From assembly GCF_019654975.1 (NCBI RefSeq), contig NZ_BPEW01000031.1, positions 1 through 53,969 on the forward strand: 53,969 nucleotides of DNA, given 5' to 3'. The notes beneath the pieces were generated by a model. It was not told where the DNA came from and did no database searches. It saw only the letters and a program-made list of their open reading frames with translations. Position numbers and translations under genes: made by a program. The DNA is from Shewanella sp. c952 (GTDB taxonomy: Bacteria; Pseudomonadota; Gammaproteobacteria; Enterobacterales; Shewanellaceae). This document shows, one piece after another, positions 33,018-41,770 of the stretch; the first letter of the stretch is position 1; each line of letters begins with the position of its first letter.

Positions 33018-34189
33018 GCTTTCTCTCCTTTTTCAGGCAATACTTTAGACAACCAGAAGTAACCAATCACCGCTGATGCAATTGAGCCTAACAAGATCCC
33101 TAGTCGAGCATAGTCACCATACATCGCACCTTCTCCCACAAATGCTAATGAAGAGATAAACATCGACATGGTGAAACCGATACCACACATTACAGAGACA
33201 GGGATAATCTGCTTCCAACCCACACCATCTGGCAATACAGCAAGCTTAAGTTTCACAGCTATGAAGCTAAATAACATAATACCCAATGGCTTACCGACTA
33301 GAAGACCTAACGCAATGCCCAACGGTACTGGCGATAACAATGAACTTAAGCTCATGCCGCTTAAATCAACACCTGCGTTTGCAAAGGCAAAAATAGGCAA
33401 AATGATAAATGTGCTCCAAGGATGCAAGCTATGCTCTAAGCTCTCAGATGGCGATGAACCATCTTTAGCACGTAACGGTATACAGAAAGCGATAATCACA
33501 CCCGCTAACGTTGCATGCACGCCAGACTTAAGCACGGCAATCCATAGGATTAGACCGAGTACACCATAAGGGCCGAGGGCGGTAACACCTTTTCGATTCA
33601 GCCCTATCAAACCGACAATTGCCGCAGCGGCAACCACCAAGCTAATCGTCGATAAATCAGTACTATAAAATAGCGCGATAATCACCACGACGCCCAAATC
33701 ATCAATAATGGCTAACGCAAGTAAGAAGACTTTTAACGCAACTGGCACACGGCTACCCAGTAATGCCATAATACCTAAAGCAAATGCAATATCCGTAGCA
33801 GCAGGGATTGCCCAGCCCACTTGGGTTATCGGATCGGAATAGTTAAATAGTAGATATACTCCGGCCGGGAACAACATGCCGCCAATCGCAGCAAAGGTAG
33901 GCAAAGAGGCTTGTGCTCTACTTGATAATGCACCTTCTAAAAGCTCTCGTTTAACTTCTAGACCAATAAGCATGAAGAACAGCGCCATTAGTCCATCATT
34001 AATCCAGTGGATCAATGTTTTATCAATATCTAAACTACCGACACGCACCTGCATCTCAGTCTCAAGAAAACCTTGATACATTCCTGATAAAGGTGAGTTC
34101 GCTAAAATCATTGCTAGCACAACAGCAATCATCAATAGAATGCCACCTGCTGATTCTTGGCTTAGAAAATTCCTAATTGCCCGTTCCAT
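33014..34189 (-). CDS. nhaA: Na+/H+ antiporter NhaA
   Basis: A 391-residue inner-membrane antiporter that expels one Na+ for two H+ and dominates at alkaline pH. ATDIAFALGIMALLGSRVP and ALAIIDDLGVVVIIALFY hold the two transport aspartates; KSGVHATLAGVIIAF and CGIGFTMSMFISSLAF are also diagnostic. ATG 34189 is selected because TGGAGC stands six bases before it; an ATG at 34201 overlaps that SD. The nhaR gene lies downstream, with a small secreted-protein gene co-transcribed. Confidence 0.96.
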   Translation of the reverse strand: MERAIRNFLSQESAGGILLMIAVVLAMILANSPLSGMYQGFLETEMQVRVGSLDIDKTLIHWINDGLMALFFMLIGLEVKRELLEGALSSRAQASLPTFAAIGGMLFPAGVYLLFNYSDPITQVGWAIPAATDIAFALGIMALLGSRVPVALKVFLLALAIIDDLGVVVIIALFYSTDLSTISLVVAAAAIVGLIGLNRKGVTALGPYGVLGLILWIAVLKSGVHATLAGVIIAFCIPLRAKDGSSPSESLEHSLHPWSTFIILPIFAFANAGVDLSGMSLSSLLSPVPLGIALGLLVGKPLGIMLFSFIAVKLKLAVLPDGVGWKQIIPVSVMCGIGFTMSMFISSLAFVGEGAMYGDYARLGILLGSIASAVIGYFWLSKVLPEKGEKA

Positions 34190-34513
34190 ATTACGCTCCA
34201 TAAAATCTCAATGTAACGAGTGTAGCCGATTACTCTCAAGCTGAATAATCGTTTGCTTCAGTGTTAAACATCGGAATATCCGAGGTATTCAGTATGGACT
34301 TGAGATGACTAAATATCAATCAAAAACGAACATAAAGAATCAAGTGCAGCTAAATGGCGCAGAATTGGCGGTGAAGCTATCTTTTTGAACTAAAAAATAA
34401 CCTAGTTGACTGCTTACATGCAAAAGCAAGCTGCAATATGTGACTAACTATGCATTTTTAAAAATAGACTCGCCTCGAATATTTCGACCAAAGCGAGTCA
34501 GTAATAGCGCTAT
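34190..34513. other. Intergenic region thyA / nhaA
   Basis: A 324-bp AT-rich spacer that must contain the nhaA promoter. The only firm element is the thyA terminator at 34467-34499. Confidence 0.45.
34467..34499 (-). terminator. Terminator of thyA
   Basis: An outer 7-bp stem GACTCGC/GCGAGTC with an inner TCGAA/TTCGA helix, then TATTTTT on the minus strand, 14 bases past the thyA stop. Confidence 0.75.
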
Positions 34514-35365
34514 TTACACTGAGAAAGGGTAACGGATCCCTTCATGATGCTCATAACCTGTCACTTCAAAGTCATCCATTGTTACCCAAGTTTCCAAATC
34601 TTCTAACGACTTGATGTCTGGGTTAATAGATAACTGCGGCGATGGAAATGGACTGCGTTTTAATTGCACGTTTTGCATCAGCTCAAGCTGATCTTCATAA
34701 ATGTGGGCATTTACAATCTTATGATAAGCAGTTCCTGCTTTGTGACCAGTTATCTGCGCGATTAAAGCTAGTAAGGTAAAAACCTGCACTTGATTAAAGT
34801 TCAGGCCTAACGGCACATCACAAGATCGCTGGAAACTAGTCAGATGTAAAGTATCGCCCAACAACGAAAAATTATGAGTATGCATACAAGGTCTTAGGCA
34901 CCCCATATGAAATTCACCCGGGTTATAAAAGCTTAAGATCTCGCCTCTATCATCAATCCCTTTAGAAAGGTTATCGACAATTTTACGCAATTGGTCAACC
35001 GTTCCACCGTCAGGCTTACTCCAACCACGGCCCTGTACACCATAAACCCGCCCCATATCATCAGCGCCCTTACGATGCGTATTATTCAGCCAAGCTTGGT
35101 TGTCGTTTGCATTGGCATCCCATGTCTTGGCACCGATTTTACGAAAGTCAGCAGCGTTATCGTAACCGCGGATATAGCCAAGCATTTCAGCAATCGCAGC
35201 TTTCCAGAAGCTTTTACGGGTCGTGATCAGCGGAAACTCATTTTTATCTACGTGGTAAACCAAGTCAGCATTAATCACAGTCAAGCAGCGTTTACCGGTA
35301 CGACTATTCTCAACCCATGTGCCTTCATCAATGATCCTTTGACAAAGTTCTAAATACTGTTTCAT
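34514..35365 (-). CDS. thyA: Thymidylate synthase, divergent 283-residue type
   Basis: Converts dUMP to dTMP with methylene-tetrahydrofolate. The sequence is the 283-residue form I know from Vibrio rather than the 264-residue E. coli form. Catalytic Cys is in LRPCMHTHNF, the dUMP-binding block is FQRSCDVPLGLNFNQVQ, AHIYEDQLEL supplies His and Tyr, and KTWDANAN the folate-side Trp. The usual double-Arg loop before NPGE (SRRIIVSAWN in E. coli) reads DDRGEILSFYNPGE here, so only one Arg is kept. It stands alone with its own terminator, while the lgt gene that normally precedes it is absent. Confidence 0.93.
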   Translation of the reverse strand: MKQYLELCQRIIDEGTWVENSRTGKRCLTVINADLVYHVDKNEFPLITTRKSFWKAAIAEMLGYIRGYDNAADFRKIGAKTWDANANDNQAWLNNTHRKGADDMGRVYGVQGRGWSKPDGGTVDQLRKIVDNLSKGIDDRGEILSFYNPGEFHMGCLRPCMHTHNFSLLGDTLHLTSFQRSCDVPLGLNFNQVQVFTLLALIAQITGHKAGTAYHKIVNAHIYEDQLELMQNVQLKRSPFPSPQLSINPDIKSLEDLETWVTMDDFEVTGYEHHEGIRYPFSV

Positions 35366-35452
35366 TACTATTACCTATAAAAATTAAAAACTTAAACCGT
35401 ATCGATATCAGTTTAAGGATGATAAAAAAATGACTCTATTGTTGTTGCAGCT

Positions 35453-36253
35453 TTATGTTAATACCAGCTTCAAACCAACAAAGGCGAGGAACACTGCAAA
35501 TATTTTTTTCAACTTAGCCGTAGGCCAGTTCGTCGCGGCCTTGGCACCTAACGGCGCAATGAGTATAGATGTGGTAGCAATCCCCACCAATGCAGGTAAA
35601 TAAATAAAGCCGATGGTACCTTCAGGTAACGTGGCAACATTCCACCCAGCCAACGTATATCCAATACTACCAAATAGCGCGATCAGCAAACCTGTCGCTG
35701 ATGAGAAACCAATCGCATAACGCATCTGTAATCCACACCAAGTAAGAAACGGTATAAGCAATACACCACCGCCAATCCCCATCAAGCCCGCAATAATAGC
35801 AATGATGACAGCCGCAAAAAATAAACTCACGGTGCTAGGCATTGAACGATTACTGTTAGGACGAAATGGAAAAGCCATTTGAATGGCCATTAAGATGACA
35901 AACACCGCAAAAATCTGCTGTAAAAAGCTGGCTTCAATCAGCTCAGAGATAAAGCCTGAGCAAATAGCTCCCAATACAAACCCCGGCAACATGGATCTAA
36001 AAAGCTCCCACGGAATGTTTTCACGCTTGTTATGAGCACGTGCAGAAGATAAAGAGGTAAGAATAATAGCGGCGAGTGACGTTGCAATGGCTACATGAGG
36101 TAAATGCTCTGCTGGAATACCAACACTAGGCAAGATATGTAATAGCGCGGGCACCGCAATGAGTCCGCCGCCAATGCCTAATAATCCCGCCATAAAACCA
36201 ATAACAGCACCAAGCACCAGACATATGCTAAAAACAACCAGCCAAGTTTCCAC
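35453..36253 (-). CDS. TSUP family (TauE/SafE) membrane permease
   Basis: A 266-residue permease with eight hydrophobic segments in two related halves. Each half opens with a glycine-rich repeat: GFMAGLLGIGGGLIAVPALL and then AGLMGIGGGVLLIPFL, the signature of TauE/SafE (DUF81) sulfite or sulfonate exporters. The start is GTG at 36253 with AAAGG upstream. It lies between ptsP and thyA. The transported ion cannot be read from sequence. Confidence 0.9.
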   Translation of the reverse strand: METWLVVFSICLVLGAVIGFMAGLLGIGGGLIAVPALLHILPSVGIPAEHLPHVAIATSLAAIILTSLSSARAHNKRENIPWELFRSMLPGFVLGAICSGFISELIEASFLQQIFAVFVILMAIQMAFPFRPNSNRSMPSTVSLFFAAVIIAIIAGLMGIGGGVLLIPFLTWCGLQMRYAIGFSSATGLLIALFGSIGYTLAGWNVATLPEGTIGFIYLPALVGIATTSILIAPLGAKAATNWPTAKLKKIFAVFLAFVGLKLVLT

Positions 36254-36353
36254 GCCAACACCTTTAATTTTGTCTGTTATTGCCCAAAGCTTAAAGCAAT
36301 CGACAGAGTTAGAAAATAGCTAATTGATTTAATGCGAATTAGCGACTATCAAA

Positions 36354-38591
36354 TTAGTTAAGCAACGCCATTAAGCCCCGTTCCTGGCAATATTCAGCCA
36401 CCAGTGCTTTTACCTCTTCACCAGAGCTCAGCTTAAGTACATCAACCAGTAACGCACTCAACTCATGCTTTGATACGCGTCTAAGTAGGTAGTTAATCCG
36501 CGATAAGCTCGCTTGGTTCATGCTGAGCTGGTTATAGCCCATCGCCACGAGTAATAGTGCTCCGGCTGGTTCGCCTGCGAATTCACCACATACACTTATA
36601 GGTAATTGGTTAGCGTCACAGCGCTCAATAGCGAATTTAAGCGCTCTTAGCACACCTGGGTGAAAGCTATCAAAAAGAGCATTGACGCTCGGATTGTTAC
36701 GATCAACAGCCAGCAGATATTGAGTGAGGTCGTTTGAACCTACAGAGACAAAATCGACCCGCTTGGCAACTTCATCTAACTGATATAGCAGTACAGGAAC
36801 TTCTATCATGATGCCGACTTTAGGCATAGAGATTGCTCTGCCAAGTTCAGCCGTTAGCTCTTGGTGGGCTTGTTCTAAATAGACTAGCGACAGATCGATC
36901 TCTTCTAAATTACTGACCATCGGTAATAAAACGTGCAGTTGGTCGCTATCCCTAGCCGCTTGTAACATGGCTCGTAACTGCACTAAAAAAAGTTCGGGAT
37001 GATCTAGGCTCAGCCGAATTCCGCGCCAACCAAGAAAGGGGTTATCTTCAACAATCGGAAAATAATCGAGCGGCTTGTCGCCGCCCACATCTAAGGTGCG
37101 CATCACAACAGGTTTACCTTTCGCAGCATTTAGTACCTTGCGGTAAACCTCTAATTGCTCAGCCTCTCCAGGGAAGCATTGTTTCAACATAAACAGGATC
37201 TCGGTGCGATACAATCCGATACCATCTGAATCACAACCAGTGTCCGAGTCGATGCTACTGATTAAGCCACTATTGATATAAAGATAAACTCGATGGCCAT
37301 CAAGCGTCACCGTCGACAAAGGCAACTCGGCAGCGTAGCGGCGTTGTAAGGCTTTTTCAGCCGCGATTAGGCTTCTATATTCAGCTAAAATAGTCGACGA
37401 AGGTTCGACTAACAGTTGGCCTCGATTAGCGTTAATAACCACTTGGCGCTTATCAAGGTTGGCATTCAAAATACCATTAACCCCTATTATTGCTGGAACA
37501 CCTAGTGCCCGCGCCAAAATAGCGGCATGAGAATTTACCCCGCCAAGCTCAGTCACAATCCCTGCAAGCTTCTGCCTCGGAAACTCTGCAAGTAAGGTTG
37601 TACTCGCTTCTCGCACAATCAAAATAACCGGCGTTTCAGGCTCTAAGAACATCTTTTCAGGTTCAATAAGCTGCCTTAAGACACGCAAACCAACATCTTT
37701 AATATCACTCGCACGCTCTTTTAAATAGAGATCTTCCATATCATTAAAATGAGCGATATAACGTTTAGAGACTCTACATACTGCCGTTTCAGCACTCCAA
37801 CCTAAACGCACTTCCTTAATGTACTCTCCACCTAAGCTCGCTTTTTCAAGCAACAACAATAGTGCGCTAAAGATAGAAGCTGCTTCTTCATCTTTTTCCC
37901 TATCAAAACGCTGCGATAAGTTACCTAAAGTATCCTTACAGCGATTCATCGCCAATTTAAGACGAACTTCCTCTTGGGTCATACAGGCACTTTTACGCTC
38001 TTCTAACGCAAAAGAAAGCTGGCCGCCAAGCAATAATGCTTTAGCGATGGCAATACCTTTAGATGCCGATTTACCTTCGTAATAAAGGGGCTGCAGCGCG
38101 CTGTGATTAACAAGTGCGCGACGCTTAAGACCTTTAATTGCCATGGCGAGCTGTGCAGCCAAGGTCATTAAAAAAGCTTCCTCGCCTTCACTGAATTGTC
38201 GAGCGCGTGTTTGCTGTACAACGATGACACCAATCACTGTTTTTTGGTAAACAATAGGCACGGCGAGAAACGCATTATAGGCTTCTTCAGACACTTCAGG
38301 GATTAACTTAAAACGCGGATGAGATGATGCATCAGCAAGGTTGACGGCTTCTTCGCGCTGGGCGACTAAGCCTACCAACCCTTGAGTCAGTGGTAATTTA
38401 ACTCGATTAACAGCGCTCGGTTCCAATCCATCAGTCGCAGATAGGATAAGTTGCTGCTCTTCTAAAACATAGACAGAGCAACACTCTGTCGCCATAGCTT
38501 GTTTTGTTTGCGTGACCAGTTGCTCCAGTGCGTATTCAAGATCGCGAGCTGAAGCAACAACTTGTGTGATGTCCCTAAGTGTTTTTAGCAC
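36354..38591 (-). CDS. ptsP: Nitrogen-PTS enzyme I (PtsP, EI-Ntr)
   Basis: A 745-residue cytosolic kinase that autophosphorylates from phosphoenolpyruvate and feeds NPr and EIIA-Ntr. An N-terminal GAF domain (about 1-165) is followed by EI domains: active-site His in ELGGVNSHAAILARALGVPA, PEP-binding MRTLDVGGDKPLDYF, GWRGIRLSLDHPELF and FVSVGSNDLTQYLLAVDRNN, and CGEFAGEPAGA. The length matches E. coli PtsP (748). The start is GTG at 38591 with GAGAGG upstream. It follows rppH by 19 bases. Confidence 0.97.
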   Translation of the reverse strand: MLKTLRDITQVVASARDLEYALEQLVTQTKQAMATECCSVYVLEEQQLILSATDGLEPSAVNRVKLPLTQGLVGLVAQREEAVNLADASSHPRFKLIPEVSEEAYNAFLAVPIVYQKTVIGVIVVQQTRARQFSEGEEAFLMTLAAQLAMAIKGLKRRALVNHSALQPLYYEGKSASKGIAIAKALLLGGQLSFALEERKSACMTQEEVRLKLAMNRCKDTLGNLSQRFDREKDEEAASIFSALLLLLEKASLGGEYIKEVRLGWSAETAVCRVSKRYIAHFNDMEDLYLKERASDIKDVGLRVLRQLIEPEKMFLEPETPVILIVREASTTLLAEFPRQKLAGIVTELGGVNSHAAILARALGVPAIIGVNGILNANLDKRQVVINANRGQLLVEPSSTILAEYRSLIAAEKALQRRYAAELPLSTVTLDGHRVYLYINSGLISSIDSDTGCDSDGIGLYRTEILFMLKQCFPGEAEQLEVYRKVLNAAKGKPVVMRTLDVGGDKPLDYFPIVEDNPFLGWRGIRLSLDHPELFLVQLRAMLQAARDSDQLHVLLPMVSNLEEIDLSLVYLEQAHQELTAELGRAISMPKVGIMIEVPVLLYQLDEVAKRVDFVSVGSNDLTQYLLAVDRNNPSVNALFDSFHPGVLRALKFAIERCDANQLPISVCGEFAGEPAGALLLVAMGYNQLSMNQASLSRINYLLRRVSKHELSALLVDVLKLSSGEEVKALVAEYCQERGLMALLN

Positions 38592-38610
38592 TAACGCAAA
38601 CCTCTCTTAA

Positions 38611-39132
38611 CTAATTTCTGCGCATTCCTCTTCTCTTATGGTTTGACTCTTTTACCTGTAAAGGCAACGTTGTCGGCGCAAACTCTTTCATTACTTTACG
38701 GTAGACATCTCGTTTAAATGAAACCACCTGTCTCACTGGATACCAATAGCTGACCCAGCGCCAATCATCAAACTCAGGATGACCACACGCATTGAGATCT
38801 ATGGCGTTCTCACTACTTTTTAACTGCAACAAAAACCATTTCTGTTTTTGTCCAATACAAACGGGTTTACTATCTTGTCTGATCAATCGCTTTGGTAACC
38901 TATATCGTAGCCAAGACCGTGTTGATGCGAGGATTTGCACGTGTTCTGGCCTTAATCCTACTTCTTCGTATAACTCACGATACATGGCTTCTTCCGCTGA
39001 CTCACCTTCGTCAACGCCACCTTGAGGAAATTGCCAGGAATGTTGGCCAAATCTTCTAGCCCACATAACCTGCCCAGAGCGATTACAGATAATGATGCCC
39101 ACATTTGCGCGAAAGCCGTCACTATCAATCAC
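38611..39132 (-). CDS. rppH: RNA pyrophosphohydrolase
   Basis: A 173-residue Nudix hydrolase that removes pyrophosphate from mRNA 5' ends and starts RNase E decay. The Nudix box is complete (GGVDEGESAEEAMYRELYEE followed by VGL). FRANVGIIICNRSGQVMWAR and WQFPQGG match E. coli RppH. The start is GTG at 39132, with GGAG six bases upstream. It is the first gene of rppH-ptsP. Confidence 0.97.
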   Translation of the reverse strand: MIDSDGFRANVGIIICNRSGQVMWARRFGQHSWQFPQGGVDEGESAEEAMYRELYEEVGLRPEHVQILASTRSWLRYRLPKRLIRQDSKPVCIGQKQKWFLLQLKSSENAIDLNACGHPEFDDWRWVSYWYPVRQVVSFKRDVYRKVMKEFAPTTLPLQVKESNHKRRGMRRN

Positions 39133-39241
39133 ATGGACTCCAAACTATTAAATATTAATGAATTGATTGTTTCATAAAGCTTGCGCCGCAGCAAATCTCT
39201 GTTTCGCATATTCGTTGGATAAATCAAACAAAAGCTGAACT

Positions 39242-39631
39242 TTATCAACAGGTACATTATTATAAACGCGATCATATCCACAGAATCTGTGGATATCTCT
39301 GTTGGAAACTCAATAAAACTCTCCAAATCGTCAATATCAGCGTCAATATCAAATTCAAAGCACAGATTAAAAAAAGTAAATTAACAACCTAAAAACAGTA
39401 ACTTATATATTTTTAAGTTAACATAAAACTAGCTATCAGCCATAATAGCCCACAATTTAACCAGCCAATTTAAATTGTAAAACTTACAAGGTTTGATAAT
39501 GATGTTATTCACAAGTGCAAGTATATAGTGCCAAAAAAAAGCAAATAATCGCCACCAAATAGCATTGACAGATCACATTCATTGCAGTAGTCGCGAGATA
39601 AATAGAAGTTATCCAGTAAATCTGTGGATAA
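39242..39631. promoter_or_regulatory. DnaA-box cluster, candidate DARS2 (DnaA-reactivating sequence)
   Basis: Boxes relative to TTATNCACA: TTATCAACA (39242, one mismatch), ATATCCACA on + (39274-39282) facing ATATCCACA on - (39288-39296), perfect TTATTCACA on + (39505-39513), TTATCCAGT on + (39609-39617) facing a perfect TTATCCACA on - (39623-39631). In E. coli, DARS2 lies in the spacer between the rppH (ygdP) and mutH genes and its core is a group of closely spaced, oppositely oriented DnaA boxes that promotes exchange of DnaA-ADP to DnaA-ATP. Position and geometry both fit; no IHF or Fis site was confirmed. Confidence 0.65.
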
Positions 39632-39644
39632 CTATGTTGGAAAA
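39274..39644 (+). repeat. Two copies of a head-to-head DnaA-box module, 335 bp apart
   Basis: Unit 1 begins at 39274 and unit 2 at 39609. In both, two facing boxes are split by five bases, and a shared 25-bp block follows (AATCTGTGGATA.., 39284-39308 and 39619-39643) with 23 of 25 identical positions, ending in TGTTGGAAA. The spacing is exactly 335 bp for both boxes. Unit 1 has a perfect 10-bp inverted repeat; unit 2 has the better right-hand box. Confidence 0.8.
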
Positions 39645-39823
39645 ACAGGGAAACTATAGGTGTAAGTTGAACAACTTACATGAAGCCGTAATAGGTAAAA
39701 CCATTTTACCGTTTATTTTCATTACGTTACAGTCTGCCGAAGAGCTATAGTCGCCAAGCAAAAACCAACGGTTAAATTTTAACCACATTTGCCAAATGGT
39801 AAAACTTAAGTAAAATCTTCGCT

Positions 39824-40495
39824 ATGAAAAAATCAACATTACCTCCAGATACTCTCGAAGAGCTCATGTCTCGTGCTGAAGCCATGGCAGGACTAACACT
39901 CGGACAATTGGCAAACTACCATCAAGTAGAGATCCCAAAAGATCTAAAACGCCATAAAGGCTGGGTTGGGCAATTAATAGAACTTGAACTAGGTGCCCTT
40001 GCGGGTTCAAAACCAGAACCTGATTTTATTCATTTAGGCGTAGAGTTAAAAACCATTCCAGTAAACCAAGTTGGCAAGGTCCTCGAAACGACCTATGTTA
40101 CCGTCGCTCCATTGACTAACATTCTCGGTTTAACTTGGGAAAACAGTGTTGTTTGCCACAAATTACAGCAAGTGCTTTGGATCCCCGTACAAGGTGCTAG
40201 AGAGATCCCATTGACTGAGCGCCAAATAGGCTCTCCCGTTTTATGGCGTCCTTCCCTCGAAGAGGCTGCACTATTAAAGCAAGACTGGGAAGAGATCATG
40301 GAGCTAATTGCTATCGGCAAAGTCGAAAGCATTACCGCCCGTCATGGTGAGGTGTTGCAGTTACGACCTAAAGCAGCCAATAGCCAAGTGCTGACCCAGA
40401 GTATTGATCACAATGGCGCACAGTCTCAAACTAACCCTCGTGGTTTTTATTTGAAGACTCAATTTACCCAAAAGATCCTTTCTGGGCTACTTTGA
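39824..40495 (+). CDS. mutH: Mismatch-repair endonuclease MutH
   Basis: A 223-residue endonuclease that nicks the unmethylated strand at hemimethylated GATC when activated by MutL. The catalytic D-(X)n-E-X-K group is in PDFIHLGVELKTIPV. Other conserved parts are LGQLANYHQVEIPKDLKRHK, KGWVGQLIELELGA and TYVTVAPLTNI. The length matches E. coli MutH (229). Its presence implies Dam methylation in this organism. It is divergent from rppH. Confidence 0.96.
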   Translation: MKKSTLPPDTLEELMSRAEAMAGLTLGQLANYHQVEIPKDLKRHKGWVGQLIELELGALAGSKPEPDFIHLGVELKTIPVNQVGKVLETTYVTVAPLTNILGLTWENSVVCHKLQQVLWIPVQGAREIPLTERQIGSPVLWRPSLEEAALLKQDWEEIMELIAIGKVESITARHGEVLQLRPKAANSQVLTQSIDHNGAQSQTNPRGFYLKTQFTQKILSGLL

Positions 40496-40523
40496 GTAAA
40501 TTTCGCTCCAAAACTCGCATTCA

Positions 40524-40539
40524 TTTGACTTAGATCACA
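40524..40539 (+). promoter_or_regulatory. CRP-like site upstream of cyaC
   Basis: TTTGA-CTTAGA-TCACA matches the CRP core TGTGA-N6-TCACA at 9 of 10 positions and is flanked by A/T. It is centred 87 bases before the cyaC GTG. Binding there would place the cyclase under control of its own product. The sign of control is unclear because the -10 is not certain. Confidence 0.5.
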
Positions 40540-40618
40540 AATACTACTGGATATAGTAAGGTGATTTTCTATAAACTAGCCCATCGTAAAAAAGTAGTAG
40601 TTGGATACCCCTTAAACC

Positions 40619-41695
40619 GTGAGAGCACGTATACAAGCGAAGAAGTTAGCCTTCGCTATTTTCGCTTGGACTGTAGCCATGGCGGCATTCGTATTTTTCA
40701 GATACGCGCAGACTCCAGAACTTCCACAGTGGGCCATTGGTTCCGCTGATTTAGCGACGCTTTCAATTTACATGGGAATTATTTTTGGCAGCCTGCATTG
40801 GATGTCTAATCTCATTGCTGACTTCAGCGCGATTAACCGCCTGCCCTATATATTTTCGGTTATATTTAAAGGTTTATTTCTTCTACTTGGGGCAACGACC
40901 CTCGCGTATATCACGCAGTACCTAAATATGTGGGCCATTGAAAACCACATGACAACCTTAAGGCAAATGCTAACAGCGCATATCTTGTATAGCCCAGCAT
41001 TCCAAGCGTTAATAGTGTATTTAGTTGTTGTAAGAGTGGGCCTAGCATTTATCGAGCAAATGGCACTACTCGTCGGGCCACGGGTTTTATTTAACATTGG
41101 TCTTGGTAAGTATCATAAACCACGCTATGAGCAGCGCTTATTTCTCTACCTTGATATGGTAGCCTCGACCACACATGCAGAGTCTTTAGGTGATTATCGC
41201 TTCAGCCGCTTGATCCAAGATAGTTTTAGTTTATTGGCAGATACCGTGACCAACAACGAAGCTGAGATCTATCGCTATATGGGCGATGCCGTGCTCATAC
41301 ACTGGCCGTTAAAAGATGGCATCAAACAAGATCGTTGCTTTAATATTTATCATGACTTCTCACAGCAGCTAAGCTGGCAACGGCTGTATTTTGAAGAGCA
41401 GTATGGTTTTGTGCCTAAATTTAAGGCGGCAGCTCATTGTGGCCAAGTCGTAGCAGCAGTTGTCGGCGTACAAAAACAAGAGATTAGTTTCTTTAGCGAT
41501 GTACTCAATACCTTAGCCAGACTGCAAGATCAATGTAACCCACTCGGGCAAAGAATGTTGATCTCTGGCTCTTTAAAGTCTCGACTCGACTTTGCCGATA
41601 CGCGCTATAACCTAAATAGCCTTGGACCTATCAAGCTAAAGGGAAAACAGCACTCAATCGAAGTATTTGGCGTTACCCCTAAAGCTCCATCATAG
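40619..41695 (+). CDS. cyaC: Membrane-bound class III adenylate cyclase CyaC
   Basis: A 358-residue enzyme that makes cAMP from ATP. Residues about 10-155 hold five or so membrane segments. The C-terminal cyclase domain has FLYLDMVASTT (first metal Asp), YRYMGDAVLIHWP (second metal Asp), AAHCGQVVAAVVG, and FFSDVLNTLARLQ, where GDxVNxAARL is usual. In S. oneidensis, CyaC (SO_1329) supports cAMP-CRP control of anaerobic respiration. The start is GTG at 40619; an in-frame stop lies two codons before it, and the SD is poor. It follows mutH and is closed by a long terminator. Confidence 0.88.
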   Translation: MRARIQAKKLAFAIFAWTVAMAAFVFFRYAQTPELPQWAIGSADLATLSIYMGIIFGSLHWMSNLIADFSAINRLPYIFSVIFKGLFLLLGATTLAYITQYLNMWAIENHMTTLRQMLTAHILYSPAFQALIVYLVVVRVGLAFIEQMALLVGPRVLFNIGLGKYHKPRYEQRLFLYLDMVASTTHAESLGDYRFSRLIQDSFSLLADTVTNNEAEIYRYMGDAVLIHWPLKDGIKQDRCFNIYHDFSQQLSWQRLYFEEQYGFVPKFKAAAHCGQVVAAVVGVQKQEISFFSDVLNTLARLQDQCNPLGQRMLISGSLKSRLDFADTRYNLNSLGPIKLKGKQHSIEVFGVTPKAPS

Positions 41696-41711
41696 AGTTT
41701 TAAAAACCCTA

Positions 41712-41754
41712 AATGTAAAAAAGGCCGATACACAGTATCGGCCTTTTTTACATT
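41712..41754. terminator. Bidirectional terminator between cyaC and oxyR
   Basis: A 20-bp perfect stem (41712-41731 with 41735-41754) closed by loop ACA, with six-base A and T tracts inside. It serves both convergent genes. Confidence 0.92.
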
Positions 41755-41770
41755 ATTTATATTCAACCCA

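Larger units (their letters stand above)
39133..39823. other. Intergenic region rppH / mutH
   Basis: A 691-bp AT-rich spacer between divergent genes. Besides the DnaA-box cluster (39242-39631) it holds small palindromes close to mutH: GGTTAAA-T-TTTAACC (39770-39784) and CATTT-GCC-AAATG (39787-39799). Short frames in both directions have no ribosome-binding site or recognisable product and are not reported as genes. Confidence 0.6.

Noticed and set aside
39129..39326. 65-codon frame in the rppH-mutH spacer
   Set aside because: No SD or family, AT-rich, and it overlaps the DnaA-box module.
39565..39750. 61-codon frame in the rppH-mutH spacer
   Set aside because: It runs through the second DnaA-box module, has no family, and no plausible ribosome-binding site.
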